DNA from: Rhizobiales bacterium TNE-4
Lineage (GTDB): Bacteria > Pseudomonadota > Alphaproteobacteria > Rhizobiales > Beijerinckiaceae
Direction: 5' to 3'
DNA: 64,000 nt
Assembly (NCBI GenBank): GCA_019083985.1
Contig: JAHRCV010000002.1
Span: 248,001-312,000, forward strand
The notes below the pieces were generated by a model. It saw nothing but the letters and a program-made list of their open reading frames with translations. It did not search any database and was not told the origin of the DNA. How positions within the stretch are numbered: the stretch's first letter is position 1; each line of letters starts with the position of its first letter. Both the position numbers and the translations under genes were made by a program. Below, one piece after another: positions 1-7,451 of the stretch.

Positions 1-33
1 ATTTGCACCGCTTTTTGCGGCTTCGAGGAACCG

Positions 34-510
34 ATGGACCTAGCCTTGTTCGAGCCCGACATTCCGCAGAATGCTGGCACCCTGATGCGACTCGCTGCCT
101 GCCTCAACGTCAGGATCCACCTTATCGAGCCCGCAGGCTTCCCAACCTCCGACAAGACCTTCCGGCGCGCCGGAATGGACTATCTCGACCGGGTCGATCT
201 CCACCGCCATATCTCTTGGCGCGCCTTCCGCGAATGGCAGCTGGGTGCGGGCCAGCGCCTGATCCTCGCCTCCACCAAGGCCGCCCAGCCCTATTACGAC
301 CTCGCCTTCAGGCCCAATGACATCATCCTGCTGGGGCGGGAATCGAAAGGCGTGCCCGATGAGGTCCATGCCGCGGCGGACGAACGGGTGCTGATTCCCT
401 TGGCGCCGGGCCTGCGTTCGCTGAACGTAGCCCTTGCCGGAGGGATGATTTTGGGCGAGGCCTTACGCCAGACGCGGGGCTTCCCGCTTGAGACTGGAAC
501 GCCTGCATGA
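34..510 (+). CDS. trmL: tRNA (cytidine/uridine-2'-O-)-methyltransferase TrmL
   Basis: A 158-residue SPOUT-class RNA methyltransferase. The family 2'-O-methylates the wobble base (position 34) of certain leucine tRNAs in the cytoplasm using S-adenosylmethionine. The N-terminus [16 protein letters not shown] is the family hallmark. The knot motifs are GRESKGVP at residues 101-108 and LRSLNVALA near 127-135, which bind cofactor. Length matches the family (about 155). GAGGAA sits three bases before the ATG, which supports this start. It overlaps hemF by four bases (ATGA), so the two are translationally coupled. Only 33 bases of upstream DNA are in the window, so its promoter is not seen. Confidence 0.93.
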   Translation: MDLALFEPDIPQNAGTLMRLAACLNVRIHLIEPAGFPTSDKTFRRAGMDYLDRVDLHRHISWRAFREWQLGAGQRLILASTKAAQPYYDLAFRPNDIILLGRESKGVPDEVHAAADERVLIPLAPGLRSLNVALAGGMILGEALRQTRGFPLETGTPA

Positions 511-1430
511 AACCGTCCGCGAACCCGACCCCCCTCCCCGCTGAAGCCGTCCTGCAAGAGCGCAAGGCCCGGGCCGCCGCCTGGTTTCAGGATTTACAGC
601 GCCAAATCATCGCATCGTTCGAGGCGGCTGAGGACGAGGCCACCGGCCCCTTCTTCCCCGAAGCGGGCGGGCCGGGCCGGTTCGAAAAGAAGAGCTGGAC
701 GCGGACAGACCATACCGGCGCCCATGGCGGCGGCGGCACGATGGCGCTCATGCGCGGCCGCGTTTTCGAAAAAGTCGGCGTTCATGTCTCAACCGTTCAT
801 GGTGAGTTCGCGCCCGAATTTCGTGGCCAAATTCCCGGTGCGCATGAAGATCCACGTTTTCACGCGACGGGCATCTCGCTGATTGCCCATCCGTGGAATC
901 CGAACGCGCCGACCGTGCATATGAACACGCGCTTCGTCGTTACGAGCCGCGCTTGGTTTGGCGGCGGCGGGGATTTGACACCGGTGCTGATGCGCCGCCG
1001 CACCCAGACCGACCCTGATAGCGTGCATTTCCATGCCTGCTACAAGGCCGCATGCGACGCCCATGCCGCGATCGCGCCCTATGACAAATACAAAGCGTGG
1101 TGCGACGAATATTTCTGGCTCAAACATCGCGACGAGCCGCGCGGCATCGGCGGCATCTTCTATGATTATCAGGACACGGGCGATTGGGAGGCCGATTTCG
1201 CCTTCACGCAAGATGTCGGTCGCGCCTTCCTCAAAGCCTATCCACCGATCCTCAAGCGCAACATTGCGCTGCCATGGACCGAGGCGGACCGCGAAGAGCA
1301 GCAAATCCGTCGCGGACGCTATGTGGAATTCAACCTCCTTTATGACCGGGGCACGATCTTCGGCCTGAAAACGGGAGGCAATGTGGAATCGATTCTCTCC
1401 TCAATGCCGCCAACCGTTCGTTGGCCATAA
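507..1430 (+). CDS. hemF: Oxygen-dependent coproporphyrinogen III oxidase
   Basis: A 307-residue cytoplasmic enzyme that oxidatively decarboxylates coproporphyrinogen III to protoporphyrinogen IX with O2, a late step of heme synthesis. Family signatures are clear: [16 protein letters not shown] at about residues 69-84, THVHMNTRF-like TVHMNTRF at 136-143, and [10 protein letters not shown] at 150-159, which shape the active site and dimer core. Length is normal and both ends are intact. The start overlaps the trmL stop (ATGA). A strong intrinsic terminator follows the stop directly, so trmL-hemF ends its transcript here. Heme made here would also supply the cbb3 oxidase encoded at 17-25 kb. 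Confidence 0.96.
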   Translation: MKPSANPTPLPAEAVLQERKARAAAWFQDLQRQIIASFEAAEDEATGPFFPEAGGPGRFEKKSWTRTDHTGAHGGGGTMALMRGRVFEKVGVHVSTVHGEFAPEFRGQIPGAHEDPRFHATGISLIAHPWNPNAPTVHMNTRFVVTSRAWFGGGGDLTPVLMRRRTQTDPDSVHFHACYKAACDAHAAIAPYDKYKAWCDEYFWLKHRDEPRGIGGIFYDYQDTGDWEADFAFTQDVGRAFLKAYPPILKRNIALPWTEADREEQQIRRGRYVEFNLLYDRGTIFGLKTGGNVESILSSMPPTVRWP

Positions 1431-1437
1431 ATCATGC

Positions 1438-1463
1438 AAGGGAGGCTCCGGCCTCCCTTTTTT
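1438..1463 (+). terminator. Rho-independent terminator of trmL-hemF
   Basis: GGGAGGC (1440-1446) pairs with GCCTCCC (1451-1457) across a TCCG loop and is followed by six T residues. It begins about 10 bases after the hemF stop. Confidence 0.9.
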
Positions 1464-1530
1464 ATTGTGCCGTCGCCTTTCTGCGTTAAGCTCTGCCATC
1501 AGTTCATCGCGTTCCACATCATGCCCGCTC

Positions 1531-2343
1531 GTGGGAACGCTCGCTTTGAACAAACTCCACACTTTCGTTGACCTTCTGGCCCTGACATCCGGCTTGGTGG
1601 CCGTTCTGCACTTTTTCGTGCCCAACTCCATTCTCGATTGGGCCGATGAAGCGATCATCAAATCCCAATCCTGGCTTGAGCGGCATCGTTACAGCGAATT
1701 TCGAAAACGCTTACGAGCCGGCCAATGCGACCATCTCATCATGCGCACGGGCAGCGTCCTCATGCTGCTGAACGCGCTGATGTCAGTGGTCTTTAAAATC
1801 GCTATTGAAGCACCGGGTACACGGAATCTGGTTCTTTATTTCATTTATGAAACTTTGGTTTTCGTGTTTTCATTCTTTGCGTTCTATCGGTTCGGCGTCC
1901 CTTTGGTGCGCTGGATTTTTGCGGGCGAACGGAATTGGCCGACTTTGATCAAAACGGCCTTGGGCCTTTGTGCAGCGACCCTGGCAGGCACCGCCATAAC
2001 CATTGCTCACTTCTTGAGCAGCCAAAGGCAGACGGCTCAGCAAGATTTAGATTTTCTCAGCCTGCTTGAAATGGCAGGTCCTCACTTCGGCTATGTCTAC
2101 ACCGTTCTATTTTTTGCATCAGTGATTGCAATTGCCGCCTTGGCTGGGTTCATTGCAAATGGCGTCGTCAGCACGGTGCTCTTGCTCAGTCTTTATTTCG
2201 TCGTGTTCATGTGGGCGGCGTGGGCCATCATTTCCGCCGCAGCCTTCGTGCTGAACCGCTCACTCCAGCGCAAAGGTCTCGCGGTTCTGCTGGCGAGCGT
2301 CAGCACACTGCTCTCCGCCATCATGACCTTCCATTCCCGCTAG
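1531..2343 (+). CDS. Multi-pass membrane protein of unknown function
   Basis: I do not recognise this 270-residue protein. It has about six hydrophobic segments: near residues 10-30, 70-95, 100-120, 140-160, 175-225 (two spans) and 245-265. A basic loop (RHRYSEFRKRLR) follows the first span. The open frame extends back into hemF, but the hemF terminator lies in between. The GTG at 1531 is therefore the likely start; TTG at 1546 is an alternative, and neither has a good Shine-Dalgarno. Base composition is less GC-rich than its neighbours (runs such as TTTTTTGCATC and many TTT/ATT codons), which suggests later acquisition. Stop at 2341-2343 lies 46 bases before the DUF1285 gene. Confidence 0.65.
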   Translation: MGTLALNKLHTFVDLLALTSGLVAVLHFFVPNSILDWADEAIIKSQSWLERHRYSEFRKRLRAGQCDHLIMRTGSVLMLLNALMSVVFKIAIEAPGTRNLVLYFIYETLVFVFSFFAFYRFGVPLVRWIFAGERNWPTLIKTALGLCAATLAGTAITIAHFLSSQRQTAQQDLDFLSLLEMAGPHFGYVYTVLFFASVIAIAALAGFIANGVVSTVLLLSLYFVVFMWAAWAIISAAAFVLNRSLQRKGLAVLLASVSTLLSAIMTFHSR

Positions 2344-2389
2344 TTGCCGCCGGTTGACGCCTGCCCCCGCATGGAGTCATGCCTGAGGC

Positions 2390-2968
2390 ATGTCCGAGTC
2401 CCCACCGCCCACGCTCGATGCCTTGACCGCCACCGCCCAACAAGCGGCGCGGCACAAGGGCCTGCCACCGGTTCACCTCTGGAATCCGTCCTATTGTGGC
2501 GAAATCGACATGCGCATCGCAGCCGATGGCACATGGTTCTACAATGGTACGCCCATCGGTCGGCCCGCCTTGGTGCGTCTGTTCTCGACCATCCTGCGAA
2601 AAGACCCCGAACGCTTCGTGCTGGTGACACCGGTCGAGCGCGTCGGGATCGTGGTCGAGGACGCACCCTTCATCGGCATCGATGCTGAGCGTCAGGACAC
2701 ACAAAACGGCCCCCTCATCAGCATCACAACCAATGTCGGCGATGTGTTTGAATTGGGACCCGATCATCCCTTGCGTTTTGCACCTGAGGCGACCGGCGGA
2801 CAACGCCCCTATGCGCTGGTGCGCGGCGCGCTCGAAGCCAAGATTGCACGCCCCGTCTTCTACCGCATGGTTGAATGGGCGGAAGAACGCGATGGCCAGA
2901 TCGGCCTTGTCTCGCAAGGCACATTCTTTCCCATTATTGACAGCGCGGCGCTGGAGCACGGCGCATGA
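2390..2968 (+). CDS. DUF1285 domain-containing protein
   Basis: A 192-residue soluble protein matching the DUF1285 family by its pattern GEIDMRIAADGTWFYNGTPIGR near residues 37-58 and RFVLVTPVERVGI near 74-86. Function is not established. It begins a tightly packed run: its stop overlaps the CoA pyrophosphatase start by four bases, then DUF6111 and the CCA-adding enzyme follow with similar overlaps. From memory the same order is common in Hyphomicrobiales, which suggests a long-standing operon. It has no signal peptide or membrane segment. The ATG follows a weak TGAGGC ribosome site. Confidence 0.85.
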   Translation: MSESPPPTLDALTATAQQAARHKGLPPVHLWNPSYCGEIDMRIAADGTWFYNGTPIGRPALVRLFSTILRKDPERFVLVTPVERVGIVVEDAPFIGIDAERQDTQNGPLISITTNVGDVFELGPDHPLRFAPEATGGQRPYALVRGALEAKIARPVFYRMVEWAEERDGQIGLVSQGTFFPIIDSAALEHGA

Positions 2969-3621
2969 ACAGCATCTTCGCCAATCCAACGCTCACAGAT
3001 TTTGTCGAGCGCGCGAAGACTGGCCTGCATATCGCGCCTGTGCCGGAATCCTTCGATCCGGATTATCTGCCGCCGCATGGCGACCATCAACTCGCTGAAA
3101 ATCTCGCGCCTGCGGATGGACGGCTGCATAAACCGGCTGCAGTGCTCGTGCCGATCATGGCCCATGAAACCGCGCCGACAATGCTGCTCACGCGACGCTC
3201 CTCGCACCTCAGAGCCCATTCCGGCCAAATCGCTTTCCCCGGTGGCCGTATCGACCCGGACGATCGCGATCCCTGCGCCGCCGCGTTGCGCGAAGCGCGC
3301 GAGGAGGTCGGACTTGAACCGCGTTATGTCACGCCGCTCGGCTTTCTTGATCCTTATTTGACAGGCACAGGCTATCGCATTGTGCCCGTCGTGGCGCTTG
3401 TTGATCCCGCAGCCCCTATCCTACCCGATCCGGCCGAGGTGGACGCCGCCTTCGAAGTGCCGCTCGACTTTCTGATGGATGAAGCCAACCATCAACGTCA
3501 TCACCGTGAATTTCGCGGTACATTGCGCCATTTCTATGCCATGCCCTATGAGGACCATTATATTTGGGGCGCAACAGCGGGCATTCTCCGCAATCTCTAT
3601 GAAAGGCTTTACGCCGTATGA
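2965..3621 (+). CDS. CoA pyrophosphatase (NUDIX hydrolase, NudL-like)
   Basis: A 218-residue NUDIX hydrolase. The family splits CoA and related coenzyme A derivatives into 3',5'-ADP and phosphopantetheine, with Mg2+ or Mn2+. The CoA-type signature LLTRRSSHLRAHSGQIAFPGG is at residues about 74-94. It runs into the NUDIX box ending REAREEVGL (109-117), whose glutamates bind metal. Length is usual for the family (about 190-220). It overlaps both neighbours by four bases (ATGA at 2965-2968 and at 3618-3621), so it is translated within an operon with DUF1285, DUF6111 and cca. Confidence 0.92.
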   Translation: MNSIFANPTLTDFVERAKTGLHIAPVPESFDPDYLPPHGDHQLAENLAPADGRLHKPAAVLVPIMAHETAPTMLLTRRSSHLRAHSGQIAFPGGRIDPDDRDPCAAALREAREEVGLEPRYVTPLGFLDPYLTGTGYRIVPVVALVDPAAPILPDPAEVDAAFEVPLDFLMDEANHQRHHREFRGTLRHFYAMPYEDHYIWGATAGILRNLYERLYAV

Positions 3622-3875
3622 CGCGCGCATTCTTCGACGAGATTATTCTTTTTCTTTCGCCTTTCATCGCCTACGCGATTTGGCTCATGATCCATCGTCG
3701 CTCGCCGCTGCATGGTCCGCATTGGGAAGGCAAGATTCTTTCACTCACCACCGCAGGTCTCGTTCTGCTCGTGGCCTCCTTTATTTGGCTTGGCCTCACT
3801 GCCAATAAGGATCAAGGCGCTTATGTGCCGGCGCATATGGAAAACGGCAAACTCGTTCCGGCAGAAATCAAATGA
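3618..3875 (+). CDS. DUF6111 family small membrane protein
   Basis: An 85-residue protein with two hydrophobic helices, residues about 7-26 and 40-63, separated by a basic loop containing IHRRSPLHGPHW. It resembles the small alphaproteobacterial family called DUF6111, always found next to CoA pyrophosphatase and the CCA enzyme as far as I recall. No function is known. Starts and stops overlap both neighbours by four bases, which strongly supports a real translated gene despite its size. The C-terminal tail (AYVPAHMENGKLVPAEIK) is probably soluble. Confidence 0.82.
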   Translation: MTRAFFDEIILFLSPFIAYAIWLMIHRRSPLHGPHWEGKILSLTTAGLVLLVASFIWLGLTANKDQGAYVPAHMENGKLVPAEIK

Positions 3876-5059
3876 CGCAAGTGCCGCAATCGCTCCTTGC
3901 AACGCCGGGCCTGCAGACGATTTTCGATCTGCTCGATGGTGACGGCGAGGAAGCGCGCATGGTTGGCGGAGCTGTGCGGAATGCATTGCTCGGGTTACCG
4001 GTTGCGGATATCGACATTGCAACAACGGCGCTGCCGGATGTCGTGATGCAGCGGGCCGAAAAAGCGGGTTTGCGCGCGCTCCCGACCGGCATTGAACACG
4101 GTACAGTGACACTCCTCGTTGATCATAAACCGTTCGAAGTGACCACGCTGCGCGAAGATATCGACACTGATGGCCGCCGCGCGACGGTGCGTTTTGGCCG
4201 CGATTTTACGCATGATGCGCAACGCCGCGATTTTACGATGAATGCGCTTTATGCGCGCGCCGATGGCACAATCGAAGACCATGTGGGCGGCTTGACTGAT
4301 CTGGCCGCCCGGCGCGTGCGCTTCATCGGCGATGCCCATCAGCGCATCCGTGAAGATTATTTGCGGATACTGCGCCTGTTCCGTTTTCATGCCGCCTATG
4401 GCGAAGGCGCGCTCGACAAGGAGGCGCTGCACGCTGCGATAGAACTACGAGACGGGCTTGACCGGCTCTCGCGCGAACGCATCCGCGCCGAGATGATGAA
4501 ATTGCTGATCGCCAAGGCGGCAGCCGCTACGCTGATTGTTATGCGCGATGATGGTTTTCTCGATCACATTCTCGGCGGTGTCGCCCATGTCGAGGCAATG
4601 GCCCGCATCGGCGCAAACGATGCCGCTCTGCGCCTTGGTGCGTTGGCGCTGGAGACGGTCGACGATGTGGAGCGTTTGCGCGATCGCTTGCGGCTTTCCA
4701 ATGCCGAAGCCACCCGCCTTGCGGCCATGGCCCATGCGCTCGATCATTTTCACGCCGGCCCCATCACCCCGCCGGAGGCCTGCCGCTTTGCGTGGCGCCA
4801 TGGCGCCGATGCTGCACAAGATGCAGCCCATCTGCTCGCGGCCCGCGATCCCTCCCGCGAGACTGTGGCGCTGCAGGACGCTGCTCGACTGCGGCCGGAG
4901 AAATCGCCCTTCTCAGGCGCCGATCTGATCGCGCGCGGCCTCACGCCCGGTCCGCGCCTAGGACAAATCATCGCGCAGGCCGAACAGGAATGGGCCGGGC
5001 GCGGCTTCCCGCCCGAGACCGCAACCATCCTGGCTGACGCCATCGCTGCCACGCCCTAG
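3872..5059 (+). CDS. cca: CCA tRNA nucleotidyltransferase (class II)
   Basis: A 395-residue polymerase that adds or repairs the 3' CCA end of tRNAs. The N-terminal nucleotidyltransferase head shows VGGAVRNALLG (31-41) followed by the catalytic DID at 46-48. Further on are RRDFTMNAL, which selects bases, and RVRFIGDAHQRIREDYLRILR, the RNA-binding neck motif. The C-terminal half is alpha-helical. The usual RD of the GGxVRDxLLG motif reads RN here; the carboxylates that hold metal are intact, so activity is expected. It overlaps DUF6111 by four bases. The tRNA-Met gene at 38 kb encodes its own CCA, so repair may matter more than first addition for that tRNA. Confidence 0.93.
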   Translation: MTQVPQSLLATPGLQTIFDLLDGDGEEARMVGGAVRNALLGLPVADIDIATTALPDVVMQRAEKAGLRALPTGIEHGTVTLLVDHKPFEVTTLREDIDTDGRRATVRFGRDFTHDAQRRDFTMNALYARADGTIEDHVGGLTDLAARRVRFIGDAHQRIREDYLRILRLFRFHAAYGEGALDKEALHAAIELRDGLDRLSRERIRAEMMKLLIAKAAAATLIVMRDDGFLDHILGGVAHVEAMARIGANDAALRLGALALETVDDVERLRDRLRLSNAEATRLAAMAHALDHFHAGPITPPEACRFAWRHGADAAQDAAHLLAARDPSRETVALQDAARLRPEKSPFSGADLIARGLTPGPRLGQIIAQAEQEWAGRGFPPETATILADAIAATP

Positions 5060-5131
5060 AGGCAGGGGACCTGAAAGGCCCGTCTGTTTTGGCAGACTCC
5101 TCTTTTGGCGAGTGGCGCGTTAGCATGGGGC

Positions 5132-5395
5132 ATGGCTCAAAAACCCTCGACCCCGACCGATCTCGCCCGCCGTATGGCGGCACGGCGGGATTCGGGGCCT
5201 ACACCGGGCAAAACGACGTTCAGCCAATGGCGGCGGGAGACCTACACCCTGCCCCGACCAGAGGCACGGGAGAAGGCGCGCGAATTGTTCAGCCGCTTCC
5301 CCAAGGCTGCTTATATGACGGAAATCGAGTTCTGGCGGGAACTCGAAGATGGCCAGATCGAGTTCACCTTACGGCGGCTACCCAGCGCCGACTGA
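5132..5395 (+). CDS. Small conserved-looking hypothetical protein
   Basis: An 87-residue soluble protein I cannot name. The frame is open from 5105, but ATG 5132 follows a purine-rich GCATGGGGC and gives a better start (MAQKPSTPTD). It is rich in arginine, with a basic first half and a helical second half (REKARELFSRF, EIEFWRELEDGQIEF). It lies on the operon strand between cca and moxR, 72 bases after the first and 125 bases before the second. The 125-base gap downstream holds no gene and may carry a promoter for moxR, though I saw no clear -35/-10 pair. Confidence 0.6.
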   Translation: MAQKPSTPTDLARRMAARRDSGPTPGKTTFSQWRRETYTLPRPEAREKARELFSRFPKAAYMTEIEFWRELEDGQIEFTLRRLPSAD

Positions 5396-5520
5396 CCAAG
5401 CGCCTCAAAAAGCGCCGCCTTGCTTTCGCCCTGAACATGGGGAGCCTTGTGGTTACGGGCTTGCCCCTTGGCAGGCTGCGCCCGACAATGACGTGAACGC
5501 GGCACCACGGAGCGACGGAC

Positions 5521-6525
5521 ATGGCGCACGAAGCAAGGGCGGACGATCTCGAAACCCGGATCGTGGAGGCGGCCGAAGCGGCTGTCGATCAGATTGGTCG
5601 CGCGCGGGACGCCATCGGCACAGCCGTGTTCGGACAGGAAGATGTTGTCGAACGCGCGCTGGTCACCATTCTTGCGGGCGGCCATGGTCTGCTCGTCGGT
5701 GTTCCGGGCCTTGCTAAAACCCGCCTCGTCGAAACCTTGGGGCGCGTGCTCGGACTTGATGAACGCCGCGTTCAATTCACGCCCGATCTGATGCCGTCCG
5801 ACATTCTCGGCGCGGAAGTGATGGAAGAAACCGCCGACCGCCGGCGCGCCTTCCGCTTCATCAAGGGTCCGATCTTCGCGCAGCTTCTGATGGCGGACGA
5901 AATCAACCGAGCAAGCCCACGCACGCAATCGGCTTTGCTGCAAGCGATGCAGGAACATCACGTTACGGTGGCCGGCGAACGCCACGATCTGCCGAAGCCT
6001 TTCCATGTGCTCGCGACACAAAACCCGATTGAGCAGGAAGGCACCTATCCTCTGCCGGAAGCGCAGCTCGACCGTTTCCTCATGCAGATCGATGTCACCT
6101 ATCCTGACGCGGCGACCGAGCGCCGCATTATTCTGGAAACGACAGGCGGCATGAACGCCGAAGTAAAGCAAGCGATGACGGCGGACGAATTGATGGCCGC
6201 GCAGCGTCTTGTCCGCCGCCTGCCCGTCGGCGAGAGCGTCGTCGATGCCATCCTCGCCTTGGTGCGTTCGGCTCGCCCCGGCGAAGGCGATCCCGATATT
6301 GCAGGACATTTGTCATGGGGTCCCGGCCCGCGCGCAGGCCAAGCGCTGATGCTCGCCGTGCGTGCACGCGCTTTGCTGCAAGGGCGCGTCGCGCCGTCGC
6401 TCGACGACGTTGCCGCGCTGGCTGAGCCTGTTCTGAAACACCGCATGGCGCTGACCTTTGCCGCGCGCGCGGAAGGGGAAACGCTGCACGCCATCATCGC
6501 CAAGCTCGTTGCGCGTCTCGGTTGA
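5521..6525 (+). CDS. MoxR-family AAA+ ATPase
   Basis: A 334-residue AAA+ ATPase of the MoxR group, chaperone-like ATPases thought to act with von Willebrand (vWA) proteins in assembling or activating enzyme complexes. Walker A is GVPGLAKT at 60-67 and Walker B is LLMADEINRA near 121-130. The family stretch QAMQEHHVTV and NPIEQEGTYPLPEAQLDRF (sensor region) follows. The ATG has GGAG eight bases upstream. It is translationally linked to the next gene (stop and ATG share one base), a DUF58 protein. Together with the two large membrane proteins downstream this is the widespread MoxR-DUF58-Bat-like module whose client is unknown here. Confidence 0.93.
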   Translation: MAHEARADDLETRIVEAAEAAVDQIGRARDAIGTAVFGQEDVVERALVTILAGGHGLLVGVPGLAKTRLVETLGRVLGLDERRVQFTPDLMPSDILGAEVMEETADRRRAFRFIKGPIFAQLLMADEINRASPRTQSALLQAMQEHHVTVAGERHDLPKPFHVLATQNPIEQEGTYPLPEAQLDRFLMQIDVTYPDAATERRIILETTGGMNAEVKQAMTADELMAAQRLVRRLPVGESVVDAILALVRSARPGEGDPDIAGHLSWGPGPRAGQALMLAVRARALLQGRVAPSLDDVAALAEPVLKHRMALTFAARAEGETLHAIIAKLVARLG

Positions 6526-7451
6526 TGGCCACCGTTCGCATCCTGTCTGAAGAGACGCGGGGCGCGCATCTGGCGCGCACCGGCGATGCGATCGGTTTGG
6601 CCGGACGCCTGCCACGGCTGGCCATTGAAGCCCGTCGCATTGCGACAGGCACGCTGCATGGCATCCATGGTCGCCGCCGCGCCGGTGTGGGCGAAAATTT
6701 TTGGCAGTTTCGCGCTTTCATGAATGGCGAACCGGCGCAACGCATTGATTGGCGCCGCTCGGCACGCGATGACGGCCGCCATTTCGTCCGCGAACGTGAA
6801 TGGGAAGCAGCTCACACGGTCTGGCTCTGGATCGATCGCTCGCGCTCGATGGATTTCGAATCCTCGCTGGCACGCGCGCCGAAAATCGACCGCGCCATCG
6901 TGCTCGGCTTGGCACTGGCCGATTGCCTTGTACGCGGCGGTGAACGCGTCGGCCTCCTCGGCCTGACCAATCCGCTCGCCGCACGCGCCGTGATCGACAA
7001 GCTGGCCGAAGCCTTGGCGAGCGACAAAGCGGGGCTCGACGCGCCCTTGCCGCCGACCGTTACGCTTGCACCGCTGACCGAAACCGTCTTGATCACCGAC
7101 GCGCTCAGCGATCCCGATCTCATCGCCAAGCGGATCGAGACCTTGTCAGCGCGTGGTGCGAAGGGCCATCTCCTGCGCATCGTCGATCCGGTCGAAGAAA
7201 TCTTTCCGTTTGATGGTCAAACCGAACTGATCGGCGTCGAAGAGAAAGACCGTCTCGACATTGGAGACGCGAAAGCCTTTCGCGCCCTTTATCAAGCACG
7301 CATGGACGCGCATAATTCCGCCTTACTCGAAGCCTGCGCCCGGCGTGGTTGGAGTTTCGATCTTCATCGCACCGATCGTCCGGCATCAGAGGCTTTGCTC
7401 TCGCTGTCGCAACGCGTGGCTGCGCCCGGCGGCGCACAAGGGAGACGCTGA
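6525..7451 (+). CDS. DUF58 domain-containing protein
   Basis: A 308-residue protein of the DUF58 group, usual partner of MoxR ATPases and related to vWA folds. The core motif is NFWQFRAFMNGEPAQRIDWRRSARDD (about residues 62-87), followed by WLWIDRSRSMDF, a degenerate metal-ion adhesion-type DxSxS. No membrane segment is evident, unlike many DUF58 proteins that carry two N-terminal helices; this one looks cytoplasmic. ATG 6525 is taken over the TTG three bases upstream because it forms a TGATG stop-start overlap with moxR. The next gene also starts inside its stop codon. Confidence 0.9.
   Translation: MATVRILSEETRGAHLARTGDAIGLAGRLPRLAIEARRIATGTLHGIHGRRRAGVGENFWQFRAFMNGEPAQRIDWRRSARDDGRHFVREREWEAAHTVWLWIDRSRSMDFESSLARAPKIDRAIVLGLALADCLVRGGERVGLLGLTNPLAARAVIDKLAEALASDKAGLDAPLPPTVTLAPLTETVLITDALSDPDLIAKRIETLSARGAKGHLLRIVDPVEEIFPFDGQTELIGVEEKDRLDIGDAKAFRALYQARMDAHNSALLEACARRGWSFDLHRTDRPASEALLSLSQRVAAPGGAQGRR

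Noticed and set aside
5311-6309. A 332-codon minus-strand frame opposite moxR
   Set aside because: Antisense to the clear MoxR ATPase; His/Arg-rich shadow translation.
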